64,000 nucleotides of DNA from Burkholderia sp. (GCA_040954445.1 CP144361.1:1798001-1862000), one strand, 5' to 3'; counted from the stretch's first letter, positions 48,348-58,671 are shown. Program-made: numbers and translations. Notes: generated by a model not told the origin, from the letters alone.

Positions 48348-49250
48348 TTATTCGTACCCATAGGCACGGAGCCCTGCTTCGTTGTCAGCCCAGCCACTCT
48401 GCACCTTGACGAAGATTTCGAGATAGACCGATCTATCGAACAGCGTCTCCATGTCAAGCCGCGCCTCGGTGCTAATCTGCTTGAGCTTGGCCCCCTTCTT
48501 GCCAATCACCATCGCCTTGTGTGAATGGCGCTCGACCAGGATGGTGGCGAACACTCGCGTCAGGCACCCTTCCTCCTCAAAATTGTCGATGAGCACGGTG
48601 CTAGTGTACGGAAGCTCGTCGCTGGTCCAGCGGAATACCTTCTCGCGCAGGATCTCGGCGGCAAGGAAGCGCGAGCTGCGATCGGTCAGATCGTCCTCGT
48701 CGTAGATCGGCTCGCCTTCCGGCAGGTAGGGCTTGAGCGTCTCCAGCAGGCGGCTAATGTCGTCGACATGCTTGGCCGACAGGGGCACCATTTCGGTGAA
48801 CTCGCGCAGCTCGCCCATCTGCTTCAGGAACGGGAACAGCGAACTCTTGTCGGTGATCCGGTCAAGCTTATTGAGGATCAGCAGGGTCGGCACGCTCTTT
48901 GGGCTCAAGTCAAGCACCTTCTGGTCGTCTGGACCGAAGCGGCCCGCTTCGATCATGAACAGGATCGCGTCGACCGCGATCACCGTCGAGGTGACAGTGC
49001 GATTCAGCGAGCGGTTCAACGCGGTACTGTGGCGGGTCTGAAAACCGGGCGTGTCGACGAAGATGTACTGCGCGTCTGACAGCGTATGGATGCCAGTGAT
49101 GCGGTGGCGCGTGGTCTGCGCCTTACGCGAGGTGATGCTGATCTTCCGGCCCACCAGTGCATTCATCAGCGTCGACTTACCGACGTTGGGCCGACCGACG
49201 ATGGCGATGACGCCGCAACGGAAACTGGCTGGAATGACGGGTGCGTTCAT
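48348..49250 (-). CDS. era: GTPase Era
   Basis: Era is an essential GTPase that binds the 3' end of 16S rRNA and helps mature the 30S subunit. The 300-residue protein has G1 GRPNVGKS (19-26), G3 DTPG (66-69), G4 NKLD (127-130), and a C-terminal KH domain with [12 protein letters not shown]. The ATG at 49250 ([13 protein letters not shown]) is chosen; the longer frame reads into IS DNA. In Burkholderia it follows rnc and precedes recO. Both are missing here. Confidence 0.96.
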   Translation of the reverse strand: MNAPVIPASFRCGVIAIVGRPNVGKSTLMNALVGRKISITSRKAQTTRHRITGIHTLSDAQYIFVDTPGFQTRHSTALNRSLNRTVTSTVIAVDAILFMIEAGRFGPDDQKVLDLSPKSVPTLLILNKLDRITDKSSLFPFLKQMGELREFTEMVPLSAKHVDDISRLLETLKPYLPEGEPIYDEDDLTDRSSRFLAAEILREKVFRWTSDELPYTSTVLIDNFEEEGCLTRVFATILVERHSHKAMVIGKKGAKLKQISTEARLDMETLFDRSVYLEIFVKVQSGWADNEAGLRAYGYE

Positions 49251-49286
49251 ATCAGGCTGCTTCAATTCCAGGGCGTGATGGATGAA

Positions 49287-49311
49287 GCCTCCCGCCCAAG
49301 AGGCGGGAGGC
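49287..49311. terminator. Strong hairpin in the era leader
   Basis: GCCTCCCGCC and GGCGGGAGGC are perfect 10-bp arms around CAAGA, 36 bp upstream of the era start. There is no long T run on either strand. It may be a leftover terminator of a lost gene or an RNA leader structure. Confidence 0.5.
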
Positions 49312-49356
49312 TGTCTTTCGACACGGCGGAGTAGTGTTCCATTCGTAGTTGAATAT

Positions 49357-49457
49357 GGCGTTGTTGCATAAATCGAGCGTGAGGACGCCATGGTATCGCC
49401 TGAAATTATGCCCGTCGATACCATGGCGTCCTCACGCTCGATTTATGCAACAACGCC
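49357..49457. mobile_element. Palindromic IS903-derived mini-element M7 (101 bp)
   Basis: Perfect 42-bp arms from GGCGTTGTTGCATAAATCGA in to CCATGGTATCG, with a 17-bp spacer CCTGAAATTATGCCCGT that is IS subterminal sequence. Confidence 0.94.
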
Positions 49458-49704
49458 GCCCGTGTCTATACGGCGATACGCTGATTCGGGAATTACTTGG
49501 CGTGAAGACCGTCTATCGACTGACGTTGCGCGCCCTGCAAGGTTTCACCCAAAGTCTGCGCGATCTGGCCTTCCCGAGCTTGCCGGTGCCGAATTACACC
49601 ACGCTCTGGCGCCGGGCAAAAACGCTTGATGTCGAACTGCCGATCCTTCGCGACAATAAACCGATCCATCTGGTTATCGACAGCACCGGTCTGAAGGTCT
49701 ATGG
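49458..49704 (+). mobile_element. IS903-like internal fragment
   Basis: It encodes transposase residues from about RPCLYGDTLIRELLGVKTVYRL to VIDSTGLKVYG. It has no ends of its own and lies between M7 and copy 23. Confidence 0.9.
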
Positions 49705-50924
49705 GGCGTTGTTGCATAAATCGAGTGTGAGGACGCAATAGCATCGACGGGCAATTTCAGGCGATACGAACAGATTGCGGACGAGCGAGGTCCGCCATAC
49801 GCTTGATGAAGCCGACGCGAATGGAGACCTCGGTCGCCTGCGCCTCGATGTGACGCGCCCAGAGACAGTTGCCGGTGAGGGTCTTGAACCGATACATCGC
49901 ATTCTCGGCAAGCGATCGCCGGTGGTAGCCACTGTCTTGCTTCCATTCTCGACGACCGTCACGGGCAATTGCATCAACCGCGCCATTACGCCACGCCGCA
50001 CCGGGCATATCCGCTGGCCAATGAACGGCACCCTCGCGTGGCGGAATCGAAGGAATAGCACTGCGTGCAGCAATGGCCGCATGGCATGGCTTGGTGTCAT
50101 AGGCACCATCACCGCCGATGACATCGATTTGTTCTTCGCGTGGAATCTGGTCGAGCAACTTGGCCAGAGCGTCACCGTCAGCCACATTCTGATTCGTCAT
50201 TAGCGCGGCATGCACTTGACCCGTATTCGCGTTGAGCGCGAGATGGACTTTACGCCACGTGCGCCGCTTCGAGTAGCCGTGCTGGCGCACCTTCCATTCA
50301 CCTTCTCCATAGACCTTCAGACCGGTGCTGTCGACAACCAGATGGATCGGTTCATTGTCGCGAAGGATTGGCAGTTCGACATCAAGCGTTTTCGCCCGGC
50401 AACAGAGCGTGGTGTAATTTTGTACCGGCAAGCTCTGGAAGGCCAGATCGCGCAGACTTTGGGTGAAACCTTGCAGGGCGCGCAATATCAGTCGATAGAT
50501 GGTCTTCACGCCAAGTAATGTCTGAATCAGGCGTATCGCCGTATAAAGACGGGCGACCACGCGTGGGTATGGCGTCGGGTATTCTGGCAAGGACGGCTTC
50601 ATCTATCCATATTGTTACGTTCCCCCGGTTGATCATTGTTACGTTCCCCCGGTTGATCATTGTTACGTTCCCCCGGTTGATCATTGTTACGTTCCCCAGG
50701 TTGATCATTGTTACGTTCCCCCGGTTGATCAGGCCTTCATTATAGGCCGCCCAATTCCTGACACGGTAGCGTGCCTTCGGCTCACCTTTCTTGTGTATGT
50801 CCTTGCGCATTTTTTTGGCAAAAATTAGGCAATTACTCTGGAATCTGACTTGATAACAGGAGGCTGGCCCCGTCCGTTGGACGTAAACCGTTACCGGCTC
50901 TCGCTAGATTTATGCAACAACGCC
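49705..50924 (-). mobile_element. IS903-like copy 23 with internal tandem repeat
   Basis: Both ends are present. The length is 1220 bp because of a 24-bp unit repeated five times at 50611-50730. The transposase is otherwise nearly intact but has a 1-bp insertion near 50529 that separates N- and C-terminal parts. Confidence 0.94.
50611..50730. repeat. Five tandem 24-bp units in a transposase gene
   Basis: The unit ATTGTTACGTTCCCCCGGTT plus GATC is present once in other copies and five times here, with one base change in unit 4. In frame it adds repeats of GNVTMINR to the transposase N-terminus. Confidence 0.96.
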
Positions 50925-51006
50925 CGAAAAATTTGACATGAGCCTCATAAGAGATCAAAATTAAGAATTTAGAATTTATTATCTAAAGAGCGTGATTGAA
51001 AGTTTT

Positions 51007-51100
51007 GGAGACGTGGCCGAGAGGTCGAAGGCACTCCCCTGCTAAGGGAGCATCTGGGCCAAAACCTGGATCGAGGGTTCGAATCCCTCCGTCTCCGCCA
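51007..51100 (+). tRNA. tRNA-Ser (GCT)
   Basis: It starts GGAGACGTGGCCGAGAGGTC and ends CGTCTCCGCCA with encoded CCA. The anticodon loop CTGCTAA gives GCT. The long variable arm (CATCTGGGCCAAAACCTGGATC) is typical of serine tRNAs. Confidence 0.97.
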
Positions 51101-51184
51101 GGAGGAGGTGACAAGCTCCTCAAGTTCTCAGACTTGAGGATCAGTAGTGATACGGTTCACCCACTCTGCATGCGGATGACACTG

Positions 51185-51335
51185 TAGGGTGTTTTTTCTG
51201 GAAACCATTCATCTCCTCGGGAAGATTCACCATCCTTGATGACGCTTACTTTTGCATTTGACTTTCGGGTTTGATACCTAGTCTCTCGGGGCGAGGAACT
51301 TCTTTGCAGAGCGTGACACTGGTTGGAATTGCTCT
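51185..51335 (-). other. Repeated short sequence downstream of tRNA-Ser (copy c)
   Basis: The complement encodes PRETRYQTRKSNAKVSVIKDGESSRGDEWFPEK, similar to the sequences on both sides of tRNA-Pro (23400-23505 and 23690-23800). It may be a relic of a mobile island or of a small gene family. No known family is recognised. Confidence 0.45.
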
Positions 51336-51362
51336 TGAAAAGTACTCGTTTTATCTTCACGG

Positions 51363-52471
51363 GGCGTTATTGCATAAATCGAGCGAGATCCGTTGACGTT
51401 TACGCGCAACGGGCGCAGGGGCCAGCCCTCTATCAAGTCAGATTCCAGAGTAACTGCCTAATTTTTCAAAAAAATGCGCAAGGACGTACACAAGACAGGT
51501 GAGACGAAGGCACACTGACCGTGTCAGGAATTGGGCGGCCTATAATGCAGGCCTGATCAACCGGGGGACGGACGATATGGATTATAGATAGATGAAGCCG
51601 TCTTTGCCAGAATACCCGACGCCATACCCACGCGTGGTCGCCCGCGTCTATACGGCGATGCGCTGATTCAGGTGTTACTTGGCGTGAAGACCGTCTATCG
51701 ACTGACGTTGCGCGACCTGCAAGGTTTCACCCAAAGTCTGCGCGATCTGGCCTTCCAGAGCTTGTCGGTGCTGAATTACACCACGCTCTGTCGCCGGGCA
51801 AAAACGCTTGGTGTCGAGCTGCCAATCCTTCGCGACAACGAACCGATCCATCTGGTGGTCGACAGCACCGATCGAAGGTCTATGGCGAAGGTGAATGGAA
51901 GGTGCGCCAGCACGGCTACTCGAAGCGGGGCACGTGGCGTAAAGTCCATTTCGCGCTCAACGCGAATACGGCTCAAGTGCATGCCGCGCTCATGACGCAT
52001 CAGAATATGGCTGACGGTGACGCTCTGGCCAAGTTGATTGACCAGATTCCACGCGAAGAACAAATCGATGTCATCGGCGGTGACGGCGCCTACGACACCA
52101 AGCTATGCCATGCGGCCATTGCTGCACGCGGTGCTATTCCTTGGATTCCGCCACGCGAGGGTGCCGCTCATTGGCCAACGGATAAGCCCGTTGCGGGGTG
52201 GCGTAGCGGCGGCGCTTGATGCAATTGCCCGTCACGGTCGTCGAGCATGGAAGAAAGACAGTGGCTACCACCGGCGATCGCTTGCCGAGAATGCGATGTA
52301 TCGGTTCAAGACGCTCACCGGCAAGTGTCTTAGGTCGCGCGTCACATCGAGCGACCGAGGTCGCCCTTCGCGTCGGCGGCGGATCTCGTTTGTCTGTAAT
52401 CCGTTCGTATCGCTTGAAATTATGCCCTTCGATGCCATTGTTTCCTCACGCTCGATTTATGCAACAACGCC
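51363..52471 (+). mobile_element. IS903-like copy 24, degenerate
   Basis: The left end is GGCGTTATTGCATAAATCGA and the right end is CAACAACGCC at 52471. The transposase is frameshifted near 51520, 51572, 51873, 52215 and 52335. The right end lies 6 bp before the dedD start codon. Confidence 0.93.
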
Positions 52472-52477
52472 CCATAC

Positions 52478-53254
52478 ATGGGAATTTTCTCGTTCAGCAA
52501 GAAGAAAAATGGTGATGCGCCGTCCCGATATAGATCGCAATCCGGCTCCTGGAGCCTACACAGGGAGCGAGTCGAGCGGTGCACCACGCGCCGCGCCGAG
52601 CAGTCCTCGGACGCGATGATGCTCGACCCAACCCTCTCCGAAAAACAACGCGCGCGCCGGCGTCTGGTCGGCGCGATCGCGTTGGTAGTCGCCGCGGTGA
52701 TCGTACTGCCGATGATCCTCGATACGCATCCGAAACCCGTCACCGACGATATCGCGATCGACATCCCAAATAAGCCTGCTTATGCGGGCCCCTCGCGCGA
52801 TGAGGATCCGGTCGATACACAGACTGGCGTCGTGCACGACGAGCTGACCGCCACGGACACGGTCGACGACACGCAGACGGCGCAATCCGCCACTTCCTCC
52901 GACAGCACGGTCGCCCTAGTATTAGCCAAGCCAGCTCAGCAGCAAACCTCGCAGCAGGTTGTGGCCAAGCCCACCACGGCGCAGCCGCTCGCGCACGCGG
53001 CCACTGCGAACGGCACCTCGCCCTCGCAGGCGACCGGCGCGCGCTTCGCGGTGCAGCTTGGTTTATTCCCGGAAGAAACCACCGCGCTGGGTTGGGCCGA
53101 AAAATTGAAAGCGGCGGGGGTGCCCGCATATGTTGAACCTTGCAAACAGGCCGACGGTAGTGCGACTACACGGCTGCGGGCGGGCCCGTTTGCCGACCGC
53201 GCGGCAGCCTCGGCCGCGATCGCGAAGGTGCGCGACACGGGCCTGACCCAGTAA
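52478..53254 (+). CDS. dedD: SPOR-domain protein DedD
   Basis: DedD is an inner-membrane division protein whose periplasmic SPOR domain binds denuded septal peptidoglycan. The 258-residue protein has a cytoplasmic N-terminus (MGIFSFSKKKNGD), one transmembrane helix (LVGAIALVVAAVIVLPMIL, about 63-81), an Ala/Thr/Gln-rich linker, and a C-terminal SPOR domain (about 187-258, RFAVQLGLF...TRLRAGPFADRAAA). An IS end lies 6 bp upstream of the start, and no ribosome-binding site is seen in the joined sequence. cvpA follows 6 bp after the stop, so the folC-dedD-cvpA-purF order is partly kept. Confidence 0.9.
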   Translation: MGIFSFSKKKNGDAPSRYRSQSGSWSLHRERVERCTTRRAEQSSDAMMLDPTLSEKQRARRRLVGAIALVVAAVIVLPMILDTHPKPVTDDIAIDIPNKPAYAGPSRDEDPVDTQTGVVHDELTATDTVDDTQTAQSATSSDSTVALVLAKPAQQQTSQQVVAKPTTAQPLAHAATANGTSPSQATGARFAVQLGLFPEETTALGWAEKLKAAGVPAYVEPCKQADGSATTRLRAGPFADRAAASAAIAKVRDTGLTQ

Positions 53255-53260
53255 GCGCCG

Positions 53261-53755
53261 ATGCTGACCGCATTCGACTACGCCGTGCTGGCGGTGATCG
53301 GTCTGTCAGCCTTGCGCGGCGCGTGGCGTGGCTTCGTCTCCGAAATCTTCGGACTGATCGGCTGGCTGATGGCGTTTTTCGTGGCCTGCCGTTATGTCGG
53401 CGTCGTGGTGCGCTATATTCCGTCCACCTGGCCGGGTGGAGCACTGATCCAGTGGGTGGTCGTCTTCGTGGCGATCATAATCGGCGTAGTACTGGTCGCT
53501 GGCGTGGCCAATGCGCTGCTGTCTCGCCTGGCGAAAACGACCGGCCTGGGCGGCGTGGAGCGCTCGCTGGGGCTGCTGTTCGGGCTGGTGCGCGGCGTGC
53601 TGTTGGTCTTGCTGCTGGTGGCTGCGGGCGGGCTGACCGAGTTGCCAAAACAGGATTGCTGGCGCAACGGGCTCTTGCGTCCATTCGCCGAGCAGGGCTT
53701 GCGCGATTTTAAGCCGTTCCTGCTCGAGAGGCTGACTAAGTATATCCACATCTGA
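53261..53755 (+). CDS. cvpA: CvpA family membrane protein
   Basis: The 164-residue protein has about four transmembrane helices (AVLAVIGLSALRGAWRGF, IFGLIGWLMAFFVA, WVVVFVAIIIGVVLVAGVA, LFGLVRGVLLVLLLVAAGGL). CvpA is needed for colicin V production in E. coli; its normal role is in the envelope and is not settled. It lies right after dedD. purF normally follows, but IS remnants start about 35 bp after the stop. The gene is intact. Confidence 0.93.
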   Translation: MLTAFDYAVLAVIGLSALRGAWRGFVSEIFGLIGWLMAFFVACRYVGVVVRYIPSTWPGGALIQWVVVFVAIIIGVVLVAGVANALLSRLAKTTGLGGVERSLGLLFGLVRGVLLVLLLVAAGGLTELPKQDCWRNGLLRPFAEQGLRDFKPFLLERLTKYIHI

Positions 53756-53791
53756 TGATGCAGCACTCGCTGCTGGGCTTTCAAGAGCGAA

Positions 53792-53960
53792 AAAGATTGT
53801 TGCATAAATTGAGCGTGAGGACGTAATGGAACGGATTGCGGACGAGCGAGATCCCCCATACGGGGTTGATTACGCCGACAGCGAACGGCGACCCTCGGTC
53901 CGCCCCCCGAGGGGTCGATGTGACGCGCCGAGAGACAGTGTCCGGTGAGCGTTTTACACC
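53792..53960 (-). mobile_element. IS903-like right-end fragment
   Basis: GATTGTTGCATAAATTGAGC through GGTGAGCGTTTTACACC. It carries decayed C-terminal transposase codons only. Confidence 0.8.
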
Positions 53961-54200
53961 GGTGTTGTTGTATAAATCTAGCGAGAGCCGGTGACGTTTA
54001 CGCGCAATAGTCGTGACTAGCCCCCTGTGATCAATAGATTCCAGAGTAACTTCCTAATTTTTTCCAAGAAGATTCGCCGGGACATAGGCAAGATATATGA
54101 GCCGAAGGCACGCTACCGTCTCCGGAACTGAGCGGGCCTCGCGACCGTTGTGCGTAAACTAAACGGTTAACGGCTCTCGCTCGATTTATGCAACAACGCC
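53961..54200. mobile_element. Two IS903-like left ends facing each other (M8)
   Basis: The left side is GGTGTTGTTGTATAAATCTA plus CGAGAGCCGGTGACG and runs into decayed N-terminal codons. The right side ends GCTCGATTTATGCAACAACGCC. Unlike M1 and M3-M7, both arms come from the left end. Confidence 0.75.
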
Positions 54201-54223
54201 GATGTATGGCTGGCCAGAATGTG

Positions 54224-54266
54224 GCGGCTCCGGTTTTGCTAGAAACAGATTTGGAGTAAAACGCAT
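54224..54266. repeat. Dispersed leader-type repeat (copy d)
   Basis: GCGGCTCCGGTTTTGCTAGA and AACAGATTTGGAGTAAAACGC match copies a, b and c. Confidence 0.65.
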
Positions 54267-54537
54267 TATTTAAATTGGAGTCTGAGATGTTGCAAAAAGT
54301 GGACCTGCAGGAAGTTGCGCTGGCAGCGAAGGAAAAAGCGCGTAGCGCGACCGAAGATGCCTCTAGCACCGCAAAATTCAAACGGTGGTCCGTCCCCTTC
54401 TTTTCAGGGGTGGAAGCGTACTATCGTCCTGCGCTTGCTGCGCGGTAAAGCCGTTGATGCCGTTTCTCGTAAAGTCGGCGGCACGCTCGCCTAGCTCGAG
54501 CAATGGTATAAACTCGCCCTGGCAGGCATCGAAGCTC

Positions 54538-54559
54538 TTGATCACGAATTTCGGACCAA
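54538..54559. repeat. 22-bp palindrome, TA on one side
   Basis: TTGATCACGAA plus TTTCGGACCAA is followed by TA (54560-54561). The left flank is TC. Confidence 0.7.
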
Positions 54560-54615
54560 TAGCCTAATTGAAAGGCGTGTCTGAACAACTGAATCTGTTT
54601 CAATATGCCTAAAAA

Positions 54616-55503
54616 TCATAAATGAGGATAGGCTGTTCCGAGCCGCGTGCTCATCAGCATCAGCACGCCGGCGACGATCATCGGCAGCGATAGCCACTGG
54701 CCTATCGACAAGCCCAGCGCGAGTAGGCCGAGGAAATCGTCGGGCGCGCGCGCGAACTCCACCGTAAAACGTGCCAGGCCATAACCGATCAAGAACAGCG
54801 CCGAAGCGGCACCGGTCGGGCGTGCCTTGCGCGAGAAGAAGAACAGCAACAAGAAGAGCGTGATGCCCTCCAGCGCCATCTCGTAGAGCTGCGAAGGATG
54901 ACGCGGTAGCATATGGTACTGCATGAATATCTCGTTCAGATTCCACTGCGCGGCGATGTTGGGATGATGCCTGAGCCAGATCGCGTCGTCCCGTGAGGCA
55001 CCCGGGAACAGCATCGCCCAGCGCGCATCGGGGTTCGTCACGCGGCCCCACAACTCGCCGTTAATGAAGTTGCCGAAGCGGCCTGCGGCCAGGCCGGTGG
55101 GCACCATTGGTGCAATGAAATCGGTCACCTGCAGCCAGGTGCGCTTGCGCTGCCAGGCGAAGAGTACCATCGCGGCTAGCACGCTGAGGAAGCCGCCGTG
55201 GAACGACATCCCGCCTTCCCAGACGCGGAAGATTTCGAGTGGATGCGCGAAGTAGTAGCCAGCCTTGTAAAACAACACATAGCCAAGCCGCCCACCCAGG
55301 ACCACGCCGAGCACACCGTAAAACATTATGTCGTCGATGTCTTTGGCGGTCCAGCCTTGCGCGATGACATGCGGAAGCTTGAGCCGCACACGACCGACGA
55401 CGATCGCCGCGATGAAGCCGACGAGATACATGAGCCCGTACCAGCGCACGGCTAACGGTCCGAGATGAGTCGCGACGGGATCGAAATTGGGGTGAATGAT
55501 CAT
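54616..55503 (-). CDS. lgt: Prolipoprotein diacylglyceryl transferase
   Basis: Lgt moves diacylglycerol from phosphatidylglycerol to the lipobox cysteine of prolipoproteins, the first step of lipoprotein maturation. The 295-residue inner-membrane protein starts [23 protein letters not shown] at 55503. The HGG motif with His102 (MSFHGGF) and the signature [14 protein letters not shown] (141-154) are present. The longer frame from 55635 has no family similarity. The gene is intact and stands alone between IS remnants. Confidence 0.95.
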   Translation of the reverse strand: MIIHPNFDPVATHLGPLAVRWYGLMYLVGFIAAIVVGRVRLKLPHVIAQGWTAKDIDDIMFYGVLGVVLGGRLGYVLFYKAGYYFAHPLEIFRVWEGGMSFHGGFLSVLAAMVLFAWQRKRTWLQVTDFIAPMVPTGLAAGRFGNFINGELWGRVTNPDARWAMLFPGASRDDAIWLRHHPNIAAQWNLNEIFMQYHMLPRHPSQLYEMALEGITLFLLLFFFSRKARPTGAASALFLIGYGLARFTVEFARAPDDFLGLLALGLSIGQWLSLPMIVAGVLMLMSTRLGTAYPHL

Positions 55504-55617
55504 AAGTCGGTGTCGAGGGTTGCTGAATCGGCGCGGCGTTCGTGCACCGCGCCTGTTTTGTGATGGTACGATCCCGCCCGCCAGCGCACGATGGATGACG
55601 CCCATGCGGCGCAGGTT

Positions 55618-55680
55618 GGCGTTGAAATCTGGCAAGAGCTGGTGACGTTTACATGTATCGGTCGGGGCGCGCTCCCCTGT
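55618..55680 (+). mobile_element. IS903-like left-end fragment (older subfamily)
   Basis: GGCGTTGAAATCTGGCAAGA and GCTGGTGACGTTTACATGTA is a decayed left end. It stops at the IS630 terminal repeat. Confidence 0.6.
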
Positions 55681-55974
55681 TATTGATCAAAAATACGCGA
55701 TCTTGAATTAAGCTGTATAGCGAATCGGTTAATGCATGAAATATTGATCCACAATTTGTGATCTTGAAATTTCGGCTCAATAAAGAGCGACACGCTTTGC
55801 TGATTTCTGGAGACGACGCAGATGGCTGATGACGGCTTTCTTGAGATGCCCCTTGGGGCGGGCCGGAGCCCGCTTCGTCACGTTCGCTTTCAGATCTGCG
55901 TTGAGCATCTCTTCTGGATTGAGATCCGGACTGTACGACGGCAGGCAGAACACCTCGATCTTGTCGACGTGCTC
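55681..55974 (-). pseudogene. IS630-family 3' part with nested palindrome
   Basis: The terminal repeat TATTGATCAAAAATACGCGA starts it. The complement encodes HVDKIEVFCLPSYSPDLNPEEMLNADLKANVTKRAPA and LRRLQKSAKRVAL-like codons. A 37-bp TA-flanked insertion lies at 55744-55780, where the copy at 40057 reads GAAATAGCGAGCG without it. It is cut by copy 25. Confidence 0.8.
55744..55780. repeat. 37-bp TA-flanked MITE derivative
   Basis: TTGATCCACAATTTGTGATC, TTGAAATTT and CGGCTCAA between TA 55742-55743 and TA 55781-55782. This is a MITE with most of its centre and right arm missing. Confidence 0.75.
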
Positions 55975-56268
55975 GGCGTTGTTGCATAAATCGAGCGAGA
56001 TCCGTTGACGTTTACGCGCAACGGTCGCTGGGCCAGCCCCCTATCAAGTCAGATTCCAGAGTAACTGCCTCATTTCGCCAAGAAAATGCGCAAGGACATA
56101 CAACAAGACAGGTGAGCCGAAGGCCAGGCTACCGTGTCAGGAATTGGGCGGCCTATAATGCAGGCCTGATCAACCGGAGGAACGTAACAATATGGATAGA
56201 TGAAGCCATCCTTGCCAGAATACCCGATGCCATACCCACACGTGGTCTCCCGTGTCTATGCGGCACTA
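55975..56268 (+). mobile_element. IS903-like copy 25, N-terminal fragment
   Basis: The left end and transposase codons up to IPTRGLPCLCG are present, cut by copy 26 at 56269. A small insertion near 56101 breaks the frame (HNKTG). Confidence 0.9.
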
Positions 56269-57324
56269 GGCGTTGTTGCATAAATCGAGTGTGAGGATGC
56301 AATAGCATTTACGGGCATAATTTTAGGCAATACGAACTGATTGCGGACGAGCGAGGTCCGCCATACGGTTGATGACTCCGACGCGAATAGAGACCTCGGT
56401 CGCCTGCGAGTCGATGTGACGCGCCCAGAGACAGTTGCGGGTGAGGGTCTTGAACCGATACATCGCATTCTCGGCAAGCGATCGCCGGTGGTAGCCACTG
56501 TGTTGCTTCCATTCTCGACGACCGTCACAGGCAATTGCATCAACCGCGCCATTACGCCACGCCGCACCGGGCATATCCGCTGGCCAATGAACGGCACCCT
56601 CGCGTGGCGGAATCGAAGGAATAGCACTGCGTGCAGCAATGGCCGCATGGCATGGCTTGGTGTCGTAGGCACCATCACCGCCGATGACATCGATTTGTTC
56701 TTCGCGTGGAATCTGGTCGAGCAACTTGGCCAGAGCGTCAGCATCAGCCACATTCTGATTCGTCATTAGCGCGGCATGCACTGGACCCGTATTCGCGTTG
56801 AGCGCGAGATGGACTTTACGCCACGTGCGCCGCTTCGAGTAGCCGTGCTGGCGCACCTTCCATTCACCTTCTCCATAGACCTTCAGACCGGTGCTGTCGA
56901 CAACCAGATAGATCGGTTCATTGTCACGAAGGATCGGTAGTTCGACATCAAGCGTTTTTGCCCGGCGACAGAGCGTGGTGTAATTCGGCACCGGCAAGCT
57001 CGGGAAGGCCAGATAGCGCAGACTTTGGGTGAAACCTTGCAAGGCGCGCAACGTCCGTCGATAGACGGTCTTCACGCCAAGTAATGTCTGAATCAGCGTA
57101 TCGCCGTATAGACACGGGCGACCACGTGTGGGTATGGCATCGGGTATTCTGGCAAGGACGGCTTCATCTATCCATATTGTTACGTTCCCCCGGTTGATCA
57201 GGCTTTCATTATAGGCCGCCCAATTCCTGACACGGTAGCGTGCCTTCGGCTCACCTTTTTTGTGTATGTCCTTGCGCATTTTCTTGGCAAAAATTAGGCA
57301 GTTACTCTGGAATCTGGCTTGATA
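56269..57324 (-). mobile_element. IS903-like copy 26, left end lost
   Basis: The right end is at 56269. The transposase ORF is intact. The left terminal repeat is replaced by a TA palindrome at 57325-57346. Confidence 0.94.
56323..57279 (-). CDS. IS903-subgroup transposase, intact
   Basis: The 318 residues start MRKDIHKKGEPKARYRVRNWAAYNESL. The catalytic D, D and E motifs are intact and there are no frameshifts. The element has only one terminal repeat. Confidence 0.95.
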   Translation of the reverse strand: MRKDIHKKGEPKARYRVRNWAAYNESLINRGNVTIWIDEAVLARIPDAIPTRGRPCLYGDTLIQTLLGVKTVYRRTLRALQGFTQSLRYLAFPSLPVPNYTTLCRRAKTLDVELPILRDNEPIYLVVDSTGLKVYGEGEWKVRQHGYSKRRTWRKVHLALNANTGPVHAALMTNQNVADADALAKLLDQIPREEQIDVIGGDGAYDTKPCHAAIAARSAIPSIPPREGAVHWPADMPGAAWRNGAVDAIACDGRREWKQHSGYHRRSLAENAMYRFKTLTRNCLWARHIDSQATEVSIRVGVINRMADLARPQSVRIA

Positions 57325-57346
57325 TTGATCCGCAATTTGTGATCAA
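57325..57346. repeat. 22-bp TA-flanked palindrome between two IS copies
   Basis: TTGATCCGCAA plus TTTGTGATCAA lies between TA 57323-57324 and TA 57347-57348. The left TA is the one found in CTTGATAGG of other copies. Confidence 0.85.
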
Positions 57347-57350
57347 TATG

Positions 57351-58484
57351 GGCGTTGTTGCATAAATCGAGCGCTAGGACGCAATGGCATCGACGGGCAT
57401 AATTTCAGGTAATGCGAACGGATTGCGGACGAGCGAGGTCCGCCATGCGGTTGATGACGCCGCCGCGCAGGCGACCTCGGTCGCCTGCGCGGCGATGTGA
57501 CGCGCCCAGAGACAGTGGCCGGTGAGGGTCTTGAACCGATACATCGCATTCTCGGCAAGCGATCGCCGGTGGTAGCCACTGTGTTGCTTCCATTCTCGAC
57601 GACCGTCACGGGCAATTGCATCAACCGCGCCATTACGCCACGCCGCACCGGGCATATCCGCTGGCCAATGAGCGGCACCCTCGCGTGGCGGAATCGAAGG
57701 AATAGCACTGCGTGCAGCAATGGCCGCATGGCATGGCTTGGTGTCGTAGGCACCGTCACCGCCGATGACATCGATTTGTTCTTCGCGTGGAATCTGGTCG
57801 AGCAACTGGGCCAGAGCGTCACCGTCAGCCACATTCTGATTCGTCATTAGCGCGGCATGCACTTGACCTGTATTCGCGTTGAGCGCGAGATGGACTTTAC
57901 GCCACGTGCGCCGCTTCGAGTAGCCGTGCTGGCGCACCTTCCATTCACCTTCTCCATAGACCTTCAGACCGGTGCTGTCGACAACCAGATGGATCGGTTC
58001 ATTGTCACGAAGGATCGGCAGTTCGACATCAAGCGTTTTTGCCCGGCGACAGAGCGTGGTGTAATTCGGCACCGGCAAGCTCGGGAAGGCCAAATCGCGC
58101 AGACTTTGGGTGAAACCTTACAGGGCGCGCAAGGTCAGTCGATAGACGGTCTTCACGCCAAGTAATGCCTGAATCAGCGTATCGCCGTATAGACACGGGA
58201 TAGACACGGGCGACCACGTGTGGGTATGGCATCGGGTATTCTGGCAAGGACGGCTTCATCTATCCATATTGTTACGTTCCCCCGGTTGATCAGGCCTTCA
58301 TTATAGGCCGCCCAATTCCTGACACGGTAGCGTGCCTTCGGCTCACCTGTCTTGTGTATGTCCTTGCGCATTTTCTTGGAAAAAAATTAGGCAGTTACTC
58401 TGGAATCTGACTTGATAGGGATCTGGCCCCGAGACTGTTGTGCGTAAACATCAATGGATCTCGCTCGATTTATGCAACAACGCC
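57351..58484 (-). mobile_element. IS903-like copy 27, transposase inactivated
   Basis: Both ends are present. An 11-bp duplication (ATAGACACGGG twice, near 58190-58211) shifts the frame in the N-terminus, and the C-terminal codons are shifted near 57470. Confidence 0.95.
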
Positions 58485-58671
58485 GGTTCAAGACCCTCAC
58501 CGGCAACTGTCTTTGGTCGCGTCACATCGAGGCGCAGGCGACAGAGGTCTCCATTCGCGTCGGCGTCATCAACCGTATGGCGCACCTCGCTCGTCCGCCA
58601 TCCGTTCGTATCGCCTGAAATTATCCCGTCGATGCTATTGCATCCTCACACTCGATTTATGCAACAACGCC
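58485..58671 (+). mobile_element. IS903-like right-end fragment
   Basis: It starts inside the transposase gene (at RFKTLTGNCLW) and ends CAACAACGCC at 58671. Confidence 0.9.

Larger units (their letters stand above)
54201..54615. other. Region between M8 and lgt with repeat and possible IS3 remnant
   Basis: A dispersed leader-type repeat is at 54224-54266. Read across a frameshift, 54385-54537 gives KFKRWSVP, then RLLRGKAVDAVSRKVGGTLA and LEQWYKLALAGIEAL, which resembles the helix-turn-helix of IS3-family OrfA. This is a weak match. A 22-bp palindrome lies at 54538-54559. Confidence 0.4.

Noticed and set aside
50611..50730. Possible CRISPR array from regularly spaced repeats
   Set aside because: The 24-bp units are directly adjacent with no spacers and lie inside a transposase gene. 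They are a tandem expansion.
54031..54381. 116-codon frame on the complement near 54200
   Set aside because: It spans an IS end and the dispersed repeat and shows no coding character.
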